Source: Nostoc calcicola FACHB-3891 (lineage in GTDB: Bacteria; Cyanobacteriota; Cyanobacteriia; Cyanobacteriales; Nostocaceae). From it: a DNA stretch of 64,000 nt. A program made the translations under genes and the position numbers. Positions 42,878 through 51,977 of this stretch are shown here, piece by piece. Location of the stretch: positions 62,001-126,000 of the forward strand of contig NZ_JACJRQ010000020.1 in NCBI RefSeq assembly GCF_014697355.1, in the 5' to 3' direction. Under the pieces are notes generated by a model, which saw nothing but the letters and a program-made list of their open reading frames with translations, did not search any database and had not been told where the DNA came from. The stretch's first letter is position 1; every line of letters begins with the position of its first letter.

Positions 42878-43873
42878 CTATTGCAGATATTTCTTTAATT
42901 GGGCAGCAGCTTGAACAAACAGAGAACGGGTTTCTGGCAACTCTGCTAAACCATTCAGTAGTCCGAAGTCATGAATCATACCGTTGTACTGCACAGTTGT
43001 TACCTCGACCCCAGCTTCATCGAGCTTGCGTCCATAGGCTGTGCCCTCGTCATGCAAGATATCGCTCTCTGCAACCACAATTAACGCCGGAGGTAAGCCT
43101 TTGAGTTGCTCAACCGTTGCTTGTAGGGGAGAAGCATAGATGTCTTTCCGCTTTTCTGGGTCAGGGATGTACATGTCATACATCCACTTCATCGTTGGTA
43201 CAGTCAGAAAACGGCGATCGCCAAATTCGTGATAAGAATTTGTTTCAAAATCTGCATCTACAATTGGCCACATCAGGATTTGCAGTTTGATGTGTGGCCC
43301 TCCTTTTTCTTTCGCCTTTAAAGCAGTGACAGTTGTCATGTTACCGCCGACACTGTTGCCAACGACTGCCAAATTCTTGCCATCCACGCCAATCTCCTCA
43401 CCATGCTCAGCAACCCATTTGGTCGCAGCATAAATCTCGTCGATCGCCTGTGGGTACTGAGCATCTGGCGTGCGAGTATAGTTGACAAAGACACCTGCAA
43501 ACCCTGAAAGCACAACCAGATCGCGAACCATGCGCTTGTGTGTTGGGTAATCACCCAGCACCCAACCACCACCATGAATAAAGATGAAAACAGGCAATGT
43601 GCCTTGGACACCCGCAGGTCGTACAATATTAAGGGTAATTGGATAACCGTCAGCAGTAATCGTCTTTTGGGACTCTTCAATGCCTGAAAGGTCTACTGGA
43701 ACAGAAGCTTGTGCATCTACAAGGACTTGACGCGCTTCGAGTGGAGTGAGTTTTTCCAGTGCCACACCCCCTGAATTCAGCACTTTCAAAAATTCCTTCG
43801 TTCCTTTGGAAAGACGTGGATCGTCGGCAACTTCGAGAATTTTTGCTGCTTGGGAGTTTGCTTGAGCAACCAT
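42878..43873 (-). CDS. Alpha/beta hydrolase, hormone-sensitive-lipase (HSL) type esterase
   Basis: A 331-residue esterase: FIFIHGGGWVLGDYPTH provides the HGGG oxyanion hole, VVGNSVGGNM contains the nucleophile Ser, VAESDILHDEG the acid, and MIHDFGLLN the catalytic His. AAAGGAGAACGTC precedes the ATG at 43873, which is preferred to the longer frame. It lies 50 bases downstream of the WD40 gene on the same strand and may be cotranscribed. Confidence 0.85.
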   Translation of the reverse strand: MVAQANSQAAKILEVADDPRLSKGTKEFLKVLNSGGVALEKLTPLEARQVLVDAQASVPVDLSGIEESQKTITADGYPITLNIVRPAGVQGTLPVFIFIHGGGWVLGDYPTHKRMVRDLVVLSGFAGVFVNYTRTPDAQYPQAIDEIYAATKWVAEHGEEIGVDGKNLAVVGNSVGGNMTTVTALKAKEKGGPHIKLQILMWPIVDADFETNSYHEFGDRRFLTVPTMKWMYDMYIPDPEKRKDIYASPLQATVEQLKGLPPALIVVAESDILHDEGTAYGRKLDEAGVEVTTVQYNGMIHDFGLLNGLAELPETRSLFVQAAAQLKKYLQ

Positions 43874-43923
43874 GACGTTCTCCTTTAATAAATTACTCGA
43901 TCTTGTTTGGTGAAAGCTTATTG

Positions 43924-44949
43924 TCACTCTTTAAGCAGAAACCAGAGTTTGATGGTTTTGTCGGCACTGCTGCTGGCTATCATGTTTCCATGCGGTCTGA
44001 AAACTACTGACCGTACGCCTCGCTTATGCCCTATTAAATTCTCCAAGAGCTTGCCTTTAGGCAACCCCCATAACTTGATAGTACTATCGTTGCTACCACT
44101 AGCTAATCTCTTGCCATCGGGACTGAAAGCCACTGACCACACAACTCCTGAATGTCCAATTAGGGAGTGCAACAATTTACCAGTGGGCATTTGCCAGAGT
44201 TTGACTGTCCTATCAGCACTACCACTTGCTAAAGTCTTTCCATCAGGGCTAAAAGTCACTGAGCGCAAGGCTTGTGAATGAGCATTCAGGGTTTTTAGAA
44301 CAGCACCATCCATGAGCCGCCAAATTTTGAGTTTACCATCCTCATTGCCACTAGCTAAGGTCTGCCCATCCGGACTAAAAGCAACAGTTCTTACCCACTT
44401 TCCATCCGATAACTGATGAACTTGTACGCCAGTCTGCACGTTCCAGATGCGGATGGTTGTGTCAGCACTACCACTGGCTAACCACTTTCCGTTGGGGCTG
44501 ATGGCAACGGCTTCTACATCATCTGTATGGCCATCTAGGGTACGAAGCAGTTGCCCCGTCTCTAAATTCCAGAGTTTAATCCGGTTATCCCAACTGCCAC
44601 TAGCAAGTAGCTTGCTATCTGGACTGATGGCAAGGCTTACCACTGCATCGCTGTGTCCTTCTAAAGTATAAAGTAAGGTGTTACTACGCAGATCCCAAAT
44701 TTTAATTTTTTTATCGTAACTACCACTGGCGAGGAAGCGTCCATCAGGGCTGATTGCGATCGCGTAAACCCAAGTTGAATTTCCTGGGACAGAACGTAAG
44801 GGTTGAATGGTTGCAACAGAGGTAGTAGCAACACTAGCGTTTCGGAAGGAAGACAATCGGCTAGCACAACTGCTACTACCAACCAAGATCGTGATGGTGC
44901 TGATTGCCAATGCTGCTGAAGATTTCCTCTTAATTTGTTTCGATCTCAT
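43924..44949 (-). CDS. Seven-repeat WD40 protein with N-terminal export signal
   Basis: A 341-residue protein. After a basic and hydrophobic N-terminus (KRKSSAALAISTITILVGSSSC, an atypical lipoprotein or signal sequence) come exactly seven WD40 repeats from about residue 55: units such as LASGSYDKKIKIWDL, LASGSWDNRIKLWNL and IASSSADKTIKLWFL. Seven blades close one propeller, so the protein is complete. No catalytic domain is fused. AAGGAAGG precedes the ATG at 44949. A scaffolding role in the periplasm is inference. Confidence 0.8.
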   Translation of the reverse strand: MRSKQIKRKSSAALAISTITILVGSSSCASRLSSFRNASVATTSVATIQPLRSVPGNSTWVYAIAISPDGRFLASGSYDKKIKIWDLRSNTLLYTLEGHSDAVVSLAISPDSKLLASGSWDNRIKLWNLETGQLLRTLDGHTDDVEAVAISPNGKWLASGSADTTIRIWNVQTGVQVHQLSDGKWVRTVAFSPDGQTLASGNEDGKLKIWRLMDGAVLKTLNAHSQALRSVTFSPDGKTLASGSADRTVKLWQMPTGKLLHSLIGHSGVVWSVAFSPDGKRLASGSNDSTIKLWGLPKGKLLENLIGHKRGVRSVVFRPHGNMIASSSADKTIKLWFLLKE

Positions 44950-45036
44950 AACAGAACCTTCCTTGTGCAAGTGGGAGAATAATCTGACTTGCACCCACTG
45001 CGTAACGGTGTCGGAGACTAGTAGTTCGCCAAGGAA

Positions 45037-45121
45037 ACTTGGCGGGGTAAAGGGCAAGGGGGAAAGGGAAAAGATATTTACTCCTTTAACCTTTAACCTT
45101 TCCCCTTTACCCCGCCCTTAC
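45037..45121. repeat. GGGGTAAAGGG/CCCTTTACCCC hairpin
   Basis: GCGGGGTAAAGGGCAAGGGG is mirrored by TTTCCCCTTTACCCCGC across a short A/T loop between the WD40 and ferric-reductase-like genes. It is the strongest long stem in this gap. Confidence 0.7.
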
Positions 45122-45155
45122 CTAACAATTTTGGGTTAGTAGACTACTAGCGGTA

Positions 45156-45722
45156 TCATAGAGTACTGTTTTCTGGAATTTGAGATGAGAACGCTTTTCC
45201 TTTCGCTTTTTGTTGTTTATTCCGATGTTCAATCCAGCGTCGCATCAGAAATAAAAAGGTTGTCGTGACAATCCCTACTAGCCCAATCGGGGTTAAATAG
45301 CTCCAATGCTCTAACATTTTGTCCCAAACGTGCCAAGTGAGCAAGAACATAGCTAAGTAAGTTAGGGTGTGTAATCGCTTCCAATTTTTTTTCAGTTTTT
45401 TGACACTCCAATCATTAGAAGTAATTGCCAATAGAGTAAAAATTGTGAAAGTAGATATACCTTGGATATAAATCCAATAGGTATTGGGATCTAAAAAATC
45501 AAGGTCTCTCTTTTTCACTAAGAGGAAAGCGTGAAGTAAAGCCAAGCAGAAAGCCAAAATACCGATAATTCGTCGATATTTTAACAGCCATTTTGGAAGG
45601 TTCGCTTGTTTAGTTTGAGGAAAAATGATTCTGAGATTCGTGGGCATTAAGGTGAGAATATAAGCTCCTAAAGCTAGAAATCCCAGGCTGTTTTCTAACG
45701 GCGCTGTATCGATTGCTGCCAT
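45156..45722 (-). CDS. Ferric-reductase-like (MsrQ/YedZ-type) membrane protein
   Basis: A 188-residue membrane protein with five to six hydrophobic segments. His residues in ALLHAFLLVKK, LHTLTYLAMFLLTWHVWDK are spaced to hold heme b between helices, as in MsrQ/YedZ and the ferric reductase-like transmembrane domain. Such proteins pass electrons across the membrane to a partner. The ATG at 45722 has GGAGG seven bases upstream, better than the TTG at 45728. Confidence 0.8.
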   Translation of the reverse strand: MAAIDTAPLENSLGFLALGAYILTLMPTNLRIIFPQTKQANLPKWLLKYRRIIGILAFCLALLHAFLLVKKRDLDFLDPNTYWIYIQGISTFTIFTLLAITSNDWSVKKLKKNWKRLHTLTYLAMFLLTWHVWDKMLEHWSYLTPIGLVGIVTTTFLFLMRRWIEHRNKQQKAKGKAFSSQIPENSTL

Positions 45723-45942
45723 GACCAATCCTCCTTAATTTTTCAATAAAAGCCCTTACAAAGGTAGGTATTTTTTATTTGGTCATTTTTTGACGATTCC
45801 AGCCGTTTTTTACTACATCATTCCTCTTTGTTCATACTCTTTTTTTTGGCGAAGATATTTGTAGAACGAAAAATTATTTGACCATAACGGCAGATTGTTT
45901 GTCATCAATCTAAATCCTTCTAGATAGACTATTTCACTAATT

Positions 45943-46071
45943 TATAGCAGTCCTAAATCATTCGTGAAAAAACAAAGTACATTTCTAAATCCTTATTTCC
46001 TGTTCCCTATTCCCTGTTCCCTGTTCCCTACCTCAACGATTAATTTTCACAACTCATTTAGGATTGCTATA
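45943..46071. mobile_element. Small MITE, TATAGCARTCCTAAAT termini
   Basis: TATAGCAGTCCTAAATCATT at the left and, inverted, TATAGCAATCCTAAATGAGT at the right, agreeing at 24 of 28 positions, enclose a TTCCCTGTTCCC repeat with no coding potential. A lone right end of the same family is at 6637-6660. The rest of the 45723-46185 gap shows no gene. Confidence 0.65.
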
Positions 46072-46185
46072 TATAACTTCATGTTAGAAACCCTAAAAAT
46101 CAGATGTCTTTCCAAGTAAAGCTTGCGGGTATGAAGAACTTGACATATAGTTTGTCGCTACGGTCAAATAATTTCTCGCCCTACA

Positions 46186-46863
46186 TTATGATCTTTGATA
46201 TTCGATCCGCACTTGCTTAACATCAAATTCCTCAGACTCTTGGAATAATACCTTTTCTACTTGTTGTAATCCTAAACTTTCAAACCGTTCCAGTTCTGAG
46301 TCTGATAATGCCCAAGGTGGGCCATTTGGTTCTGCTTCTGTATCCCGAAGATGGGTAATCAGCAAAAGTGTGCCACCGGGAGCTACAAAAGAGGCAACTG
46401 AAGAAATAGCCCCAGAGCGCACATTTAGCGGCAAAGCTTGAATGTTACGGCACTCAAACACAAAGTCAAAGGCTTGATGCCATTGTGCGGGAACTGCGAA
46501 TAAATCTGCAACTACATAGTTGACCAAAGAATCAGGAAATCGTTGCTGACACCAAGCGATCGCAGTTGGAGAAATATCAAAAGCAGTTACCTCAAATCTC
46601 AGATGAGCTAAAGCTTCGGCATCATCGCCTAAACCACAACCGATGATTAATGCCTTTTGACCTCTAACAAACTGTTGATGATTCGTCAACCATTCTAAAA
46701 GATAAGGATGTGGAGCTAACTTAGCCCAAGGAATCTGTGTTGTGTCGCCTTGAGCTTCGGCATACAAAACTTCAAACCAAGCTGATGGCTCTGCTTTTTG
46801 TAGTGCTTCGTTAGCTAACTGTTGGACATGAAGTTGTAAATTTTGAGGTTGTTGTTCAAACAT
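46186..46863 (-). CDS. TPMT-like class I methyltransferase
   Basis: A 225-residue enzyme with AWFEVLYAEAQGDTTQIPW at the start (thiopurine S-methyltransferase-like), KALIIGCGLGDDAEALAH as motif I, VTAFDISPTAIAW as motif II, and YVVADLFAVPAQWHQAFDFVFECRNIQAL as motifs III-IV. The ATG at 46863 begins the protein; longer frame residues are repeat-encoded. The natural substrate (a thiol, selenol or other small molecule) is unknown. Confidence 0.82.
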   Translation of the reverse strand: MFEQQPQNLQLHVQQLANEALQKAEPSAWFEVLYAEAQGDTTQIPWAKLAPHPYLLEWLTNHQQFVRGQKALIIGCGLGDDAEALAHLRFEVTAFDISPTAIAWCQQRFPDSLVNYVVADLFAVPAQWHQAFDFVFECRNIQALPLNVRSGAISSVASFVAPGGTLLLITHLRDTEAEPNGPPWALSDSELERFESLGLQQVEKVLFQESEEFDVKQVRIEYQRS

Positions 46864-47217
46864 AAAACTGACCTTTTTTGAATTCAAAATGCAAAATTCA
46901 AAATTCAAAATGAAGAATAAGAATAATTTTGAATTAATTATCCTTCTGCTACGGAGACGCTACGCGTAGCTTGCTTCCCCAAAGGGGTACGAGTCAAAGC
47001 CCCCACCACAATCTTTGATTTAGTGGTCTTTAATTAGTGGTGAGTCCAAGCTCCCACTAATTCTCTTTAATTTTTAATTTTGAATTGGAGCGAAGCGACT
47101 TGACACGTGGTAAAGGTGGCGAATTGCTTGTTCATTGTTCGCGGCCATTTCAGTTCCTCCTTCGTTAATATCCAGTCTGGCAATGTAGCATAGTTCGTTG
47201 GGCAAAGTTGAGACGCT
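46864..47217. repeat. Repeat-bearing gap between SDR and methyltransferase
   Basis: No gene is supported. AATTCAAAATTCAAAATG units (46880-46920) are followed by GGAGACGCTACGCGTAGC and TTGCTTCCCCAAAGGGG (about 46953-46990), a repeat family also at 59405-59432 and 61735-61775, and, shortened, in the histidine kinase gene at 57690-57706. Confidence 0.55.
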
Positions 47218-47967
47218 TCAAATCTGCGCCATGCCCCCATCGACGAAGAGTTCGATGCCGTTGACAAAGCTGCTGTCATCGGATGCAAGGAAGACGACAG
47301 CTTTAGCAATCTCGTCTGGCGTGCCCACCCGCCCAAGGGGGATATTGTCAGCCTGACTTGCTACAAATCCCTGCACCTGCTCCTCGCTCAGTCCCATGAG
47401 ATTGTAGCCAGGAGTAGGCACGACACCAGGGCTGATGGCATTGACACGAATCTTGCGCTCTTTGAGGTCGAGTATCCAGTTACGTGCAAACGATCGCACA
47501 GCGGCTTTGGTGGCGCTGTAAACGCTAAACGCTGGGGTGCCTTTGATAGAAGTAGTCGAAGCATTCAGGATAATAGAAGCCCCCTCTGGCAACAAAGGCA
47601 ATGCCTTCTGCACGGTGAAAAGCAAACCTTTGACATTTATGTTGAATGTTTTGTCAAAGTGTTCCTCAGTGATTGCTCCAAGTGGGGCAATTTGTCCACC
47701 GCCAGCATTAGCGAAGATAATATCGAGGTGTCCTTGCTCTTGCTTAATGATGGCAAACAGGCGATCGAGGTCTGCCAGATTAGAAACATCGCTCTGGACA
47801 GCCGTAACATTTTTACCGATGGCTTCTACAGCAGCATCCAGCTCGACTTGGCGACGACCCGTGATGTAAACATAGGCACCTTCAGCAACAAACTGTTTGG
47901 CAGTGGCAAGACCGATACCACTATTGCCACCTGTGATTAGAGCAACTTTTCTTTCTAGTTTTTTCAT
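47218..47967 (-). CDS. SDR-family oxidoreductase
   Basis: A 249-residue classical short-chain dehydrogenase: ALITGGNSGIGLATAKQF (TGxxxGIG), ITGRR hinting at NADP specificity, FANAGGG, S-x-Y with YSATKAA as the catalytic YxxxK, and ISPGVVPTP. Usual length and a complete C-terminus (SSFVNGIELFVDGG). The substrate is unknown. The gene is followed (on the minus strand) by the methyltransferase after a repeat-rich gap. Confidence 0.88.
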   Translation of the reverse strand: MKKLERKVALITGGNSGIGLATAKQFVAEGAYVYITGRRQVELDAAVEAIGKNVTAVQSDVSNLADLDRLFAIIKQEQGHLDIIFANAGGGQIAPLGAITEEHFDKTFNINVKGLLFTVQKALPLLPEGASIILNASTTSIKGTPAFSVYSATKAAVRSFARNWILDLKERKIRVNAISPGVVPTPGYNLMGLSEEQVQGFVASQADNIPLGRVGTPDEIAKAVVFLASDDSSFVNGIELFVDGGMAQI

Positions 47968-48029
47968 GGGTTAATTTGATGGGGATTCTGGATTTGTGTG
48001 AACCATTGAAGTGTTATCGGTTCTGTTGC

Positions 48030-48165
48030 ATCAGAGCTTTGAGAACAGCAGATTTAACCCTTCAGTCATTGTTGGATGAGTGAAAACGCATCGCGCAAAA
48101 CGGTATAGGGCATCTGAGCTTGTATTACTATCTGCACCGTCGAAATCATTTCACCTGCTGCTTGA
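48030..48165 (-). pseudogene. 3' fragment of a second FAD oxidoreductase
   Basis: About 130 bases are closely similar to the last 44 codons of the gene at 40716-42110. The minus strand reads GEMISTVQIVIQAQMPYTVL, then a one-base loss, then HPTMTEGLNLLFSKL-stop. The upstream part is absent. It overlaps the 3' end of the SgcJ-like gene, so the last residues of that gene may be borrowed from it. Confidence 0.8.
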
Positions 48166-48664
48166 GACCTGAAACGAGGTCGGTCACTTGACGTTGAGCC
48201 TCTGCGCTCAGTGAGTCAAAGTCGTCTAAGAAGAATTGACGTTCTAGCGTTAACTTCCGGGTATTGAGTAACCCTTCGATCTGCCAACCTTCGCCGCTTT
48301 TCGTTACGACGTATAGCGGCAGCGAATTTCGTGACAGTGAAGTTTCAGTTTGTCCGGGCAGTATTACTCTGATATCTACGAGCATGAGCGCGAGTTGTGA
48401 GTTCACGAAGCGGACAAAATTCACCTCACCCTCCAGGCGTGTTCCTTTGACAACTGTGTCGAACGCTTGCTGATGAAATGCAGCAATTTCTTTTTGACCC
48501 TTGAGATGCGTGCCCTCGAACGTGATGAAATCGGCAGTTTCGCTGAACGGGGCAGCGAAGTCTTCGCCGCTACCTCGATTCCAAGCATCAATCATCTGGC
48601 GATGGAAAGCACGGATTGCCGACTCGTCAGCTGTAGTGGTGGTTTAAGTTGTTTGTAAATTCAT
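48146..48664 (-). pseudogene. SgcJ/EcaC (SnoaL-like) protein with an early nonsense codon
   Basis: The frame from ATG 48664 reads MNLQTT-stop-TTTTADESAIRAFHRQMIDAWNRG. The TAA at 48644-48646 (probably from CAA) interrupts codon 7; the rest is open to 48146 and an internal ATG at 48595 (MIDAWNRGSG) starts a 149-residue frame. DFAAPFSETADFITFEG and the beta strands that follow match the SgcJ/EcaC ketosteroid-isomerase-like fold. If the internal start is used, the first helix is lost. RBS-like AAGGA precedes the upstream ATG. Confidence 0.7.
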
Positions 48665-48834
48665 AGTTTTGAGTTTTCCTTTTAAGTGATAGACCAGTTC
48701 TCAAGCGACATAGAGGGTGTGATGAACTCTGAAAATCATCGGCTTTGTGAGTCAGTTCCAACCATTCCTCAAAAATCACAACGAGGGCTGAACTTTGCTT
48801 CTAGACTAGGTTCTATAAAAGTTCATAAAACCCT

Positions 48835-49266
48835 CTAAGGGAGATCTCCAGGTGCACCCAGAGCTTCATCGCCAATTTCGCTAGAGATGCGATTGAACAA
48901 TGCCATGTCAGGTGCCTCATTCTCGTTTAGCGTCCCTGTTGCTTCAATTAGTTGAGCAAAGGCACTGGGCGCAGCAACGACTAACCCACGAGCAGGTTGA
49001 TCGCTGAGTGCAGCAACAACATGGGGTGTGCCGATAGGAATGAAGACGCTTTCACCTGCGCCTAGCACAACCTTGTTCTTATCAACCCAGACAGTGAACT
49101 CTCCTTCCAGCACATAAAGTTGTTCGGAATAGCGTGTATGGCGATGGGGTGGAGTCTGCTTACCAGGAGAGAAATAGCCCTCAATCAGGTCGTATTTACC
49201 GTCAGTCGTGGTGCGATCGGCGAGGATGGTGAGGCGAGAACCACGAAGCCAGAACGATTGTGTCAT
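48835..49266 (-). CDS. Single-domain cupin
   Basis: A 143-residue cupin. PPHRHTRYSEQLYVLEGEF matches motif 1 (HxH...E), and GESVFIPIGTPH matches motif 2, so a metal-binding site is likely. The C-terminal helix ends in LGAPGDLP. Quercetin-dioxygenase-like proteins share this layout, but the reaction is unknown. A near-copy is fused to a signal peptide at 50498-51100. Confidence 0.85.
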   Translation of the reverse strand: MTQSFWLRGSRLTILADRTTTDGKYDLIEGYFSPGKQTPPHRHTRYSEQLYVLEGEFTVWVDKNKVVLGAGESVFIPIGTPHVVAALSDQPARGLVVAAPSAFAQLIEATGTLNENEAPDMALFNRISSEIGDEALGAPGDLP

Positions 49267-49542
49267 GGAATTACTCCTTCTAATGAATGAATTGTGTTAC
49301 GAACGCTCAAGTTTGCAGATCAGATAAAGCAGGCTCTCATGCCGTTTCTAGATAGACAAGTGTGCCAAATTTTGAACATTAAGCTTGTTGGAAAGCTTTG
49401 CGAAGTACGCTCCGCTTTAATTAAATCTGCTGACTTTAACTGCGTACCAATGGTGTATCCACCAAATGTTGTGCCAGAAATGCGTCTCATTCATTGGTTC
49501 GCAAGACTTGGCTCACTAACAAATCGTTAAGTTGGGATTACT

Positions 49543-50352
49543 TCACAGAGCCGTGCTTGCTGCTTCAATCACTTTGGCAACCTCTTTTGGATGAGAGATA
49601 AAAGGAACATGACTGGAGTTAACTTCGGTTGTCTTAGCACCAATCCGTTTAGCCATAAATCGTTGAAGTTCAGGGTTGATGGCGCGATCGCTTTGAGTCA
49701 CGATAAACCAGGAAGGAATTTTTTTCCAGGCGATTTCGTTCAATGATTGCTCAAACGCTGCGCTAGCGATCGGCTTTTGGGTTGCTGCCATCACTCGTGC
49801 TTGGGCCTTCGATACGTCCTGGGCAAAAAATTCGTGAAACTTCCCGCGATCTATATAGAGAAAGTTTGCAGCATCAGGTACGATCGCTTTGCTAATCGGA
49901 GGTGCTGCGTACTTTTTATTCAAATCACTCGTCTTTTCTCCGACATCTGGTGCAAAAGCATTAACATAAACCAGAGCTTTCACCTGTGAATTGCCAGCCG
50001 CCGCACCTGTAATCACATTTCCACCATAGGAATGTCCGACCAAAACAACGGAACCTTTTTGATTGTCGATCGCTCGCTTCGTCGTTGCCACATCATCAGC
50101 AAGCGAGGTGAGCGGAATCTGCACAGCGGTCACTCTGTAGCCATCCTGCTCTAACAATGGAATAACGTGTTGCCATGATGTACCGTCAGCAAAAGCCCCA
50201 TGAACTAGAACGATCGCAGGTTTAGAGTTGGACGCTTGAGGTAATTCTCTGGAGGTGGCTAATGTTGGATGCATTGATATGCCAACGACAACACTTAATG
50301 CAAATAACCACAGCAATAATTTTTGAACTTTTTTCCATGTAAAAACCATCAT
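49543..50352 (-). CDS. Exported alpha/beta hydrolase
   Basis: A 269-residue protein: signal peptide (KKVQKLLLWLFALSVVVGIS, likely cut near LATS), then IVLVHGAFADGTSW (oxyanion), VVLVGHSYGGNVI (nucleophile Ser), and HVPFISHP (catalytic His). It is like salicylate/methyl ester hydrolases. Its first 59 residues match the start of the fused gene at 50498-51100, about 49 of 59 residues, so the pair arose by duplication. Confidence 0.85.
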   Translation of the reverse strand: MMVFTWKKVQKLLLWLFALSVVVGISMHPTLATSRELPQASNSKPAIVLVHGAFADGTSWQHVIPLLEQDGYRVTAVQIPLTSLADDVATTKRAIDNQKGSVVLVGHSYGGNVITGAAAGNSQVKALVYVNAFAPDVGEKTSDLNKKYAAPPISKAIVPDAANFLYIDRGKFHEFFAQDVSKAQARVMAATQKPIASAAFEQSLNEIAWKKIPSWFIVTQSDRAINPELQRFMAKRIGAKTTEVNSSHVPFISHPKEVAKVIEAASTAL

Positions 50353-50497
50353 TGCGATCGCCTCTATAATTCTTGCTAAATTGCAATTCTTGCTAAATTG
50401 CTAAAATCTCTGGTTCTTGTCCGGAAGATAGGCTTAAAATAAGCATCAAAAAGCTTAATCATTACAAAGAGTGGAAGAAGAAAGAAAAACGTCTTCT

Positions 50498-51100
50498 CTA
50501 AGGGATATCTCCAGGCGCACCCAGAATTTCGTCGCCAATTTCGCTAGAGATGCGATTCAACAATTCCATGTCAGGTGCCTCATTCTGGTTTTGCGTCCCT
50601 GTTGCTTCAACAAAGTGAGCAAAAGCACTGGGCGAAGCAACGACTAACCCGCGAGCTGGCTGGCCACTGAGTGCAGCGACAACATGGGGTGTGCCCATCG
50701 GAATGAAGGCACTTTCACCTACGCCTAGCACAACCTTCTTCTTACCAACCCAGACAGTGAACTCTCCTTCCAACACATAAATTTGTTCTGAATAGCGTGT
50801 ATGGCGATGGGGTGGAGTCTGGGCACCAGCAGGGAAATAGCCCTCAATCAGGTCATATTTACCATCAGTTGTGGTGCGATCGGCGACGATAGTAAGGTAG
50901 TTATTAAGAAGCCAAAATGATTTTGATGTACCGTCAGCAAAAGCCCCGTGACCGAGAACGAGCGCAGGTTTAGAGTTGGAGGCTTGAGGTAATTCCTTGG
51001 CGGTGGCTGATGTTGGATGCATTAATATCCCAACGACAGCACTTAATGCAAGTAACGACAGTAACAATCTTTGAACTTTTTTCCATGTAAAAACCATCAT
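50498..51100 (-). CDS. Signal peptide-cupin chimera (hydrolase start fused to cupin)
   Basis: A 200-residue frame. Residues 1-59 (MMVFTWKKVQ to HGAFADGTS) equal the exported hydrolase start; from residue 60 (KSFWLLNNYLTIVADRTTTDG) the protein is a cupin near-identical to the one at 48835-49266, with both cupin motifs intact. The junction is near position 50923. The hydrolase catalytic Ser is gone, but the signal peptide is retained, so a formerly cytoplasmic cupin would be exported. The layout implies tandem duplication of a hydrolase-cupin pair followed by a deletion. Confidence 0.85.
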   Translation of the reverse strand: MMVFTWKKVQRLLLSLLALSAVVGILMHPTSATAKELPQASNSKPALVLGHGAFADGTSKSFWLLNNYLTIVADRTTTDGKYDLIEGYFPAGAQTPPHRHTRYSEQIYVLEGEFTVWVGKKKVVLGVGESAFIPMGTPHVVAALSGQPARGLVVASPSAFAHFVEATGTQNQNEAPDMELLNRISSEIGDEILGAPGDIP

Positions 51101-51214
51101 TGCGATCGCCTCTGTATTCTTACTAAATTCCTGAAATCTCTGGTTCTTGTCGTCCGTATAGAAATTATGAAATACTCCCTGCTGAAATACTTGTTGGGAT
51201 AAGCATCAAAAACC

Positions 51215-51772
51215 TTAATCATTTGCAGCAACAATGGCTGCCATTATCTGCTCAACAGTCCAGCGATCGAGATAGCGAATTCCATTAATAAACAAAGCGG
51301 GTGCAGCCTCCACTCCACTTCGTAGTCCACCTTCGATATCCGCATTGATGCGATTGACATGCACACCTCTGGATAAATCCTGCAAAAATTGAGAAATATT
51401 AAGTCCCAAACGATTGGCGTACTCTACTAGATAGCCATTTTCTAACTCTTGTTGATGAATGAACAATATCTCATGCATTTGCCAAAACTGCCCTTGAGCC
51501 GCTGCTGCTTCCGCAGCTTCCGCTGCCCGTTGAGCATGTGGATGAATCTGTACTTGAGGAAAATGACGGAAGATAAAACCTAAATTGTTTTCTCCAAACG
51601 AAACCTTCAATTGCTGCCCGGCAACTTTAATCAATCGATAGACGTTAGCACTTTGAAAACATTCATAATCTCCATACATGACGAAGACTACAGCAGCATT
51701 CAGTGCACCTTGAATACGATCCTGGGTTGAAGGCAGAACGAATAAAGAACGATTATCGGGGTCGTAAGTCAT
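51215..51772 (-). CDS. DsbA-like thioredoxin-fold protein lacking CxxC
   Basis: A 185-residue DsbA-family protein. VVFVMYGDYECFQSANVYRL is the usual active-site helix, but the CxxC is reduced to CFQS, so only one Cys remains; VEAAPALFINGIRY supplies the cis-Pro loop. FWQMHEILF and the helical insert are typical. It has no signal peptide. It may act as a monothiol reductase or glutathione-dependent protein. ATG at 51772 is used rather than a TTG seven codons upstream. Confidence 0.75.
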   Translation of the reverse strand: MTYDPDNRSLFVLPSTQDRIQGALNAAVVFVMYGDYECFQSANVYRLIKVAGQQLKVSFGENNLGFIFRHFPQVQIHPHAQRAAEAAEAAAAQGQFWQMHEILFIHQQELENGYLVEYANRLGLNISQFLQDLSRGVHVNRINADIEGGLRSGVEAAPALFINGIRYLDRWTVEQIMAAIVAAND

Positions 51773-51977
51773 GTTTCGGTTTGTATTAAGCAAACTAAGC
51801 CTTACAACCCAACTGCGTTAATGTTGCTATGGATTTAATATAGACAATTGACCCTCTGTTGTCGTCCACTCTGAGTTGACATTTTTGTACAATCGAGTGA
51901 TGGATGAACCCGTCCAGCTCGTAGTGGAAGGTTGTCTCAAACTTTAGTTGGAATTTGGATACCAACTTTAGTACAGC

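Noticed and set aside
47067..47336. 89-codon minus-strand frame
   Set aside because: Offset frame of the SDR gene end and following repeats; no pattern.
49294..49530. 78-codon plus-strand frame between cupin and hydrolase
   Set aside because: No family, no RBS; the gap contains GCGAAGTACGC-type repeat sequence.
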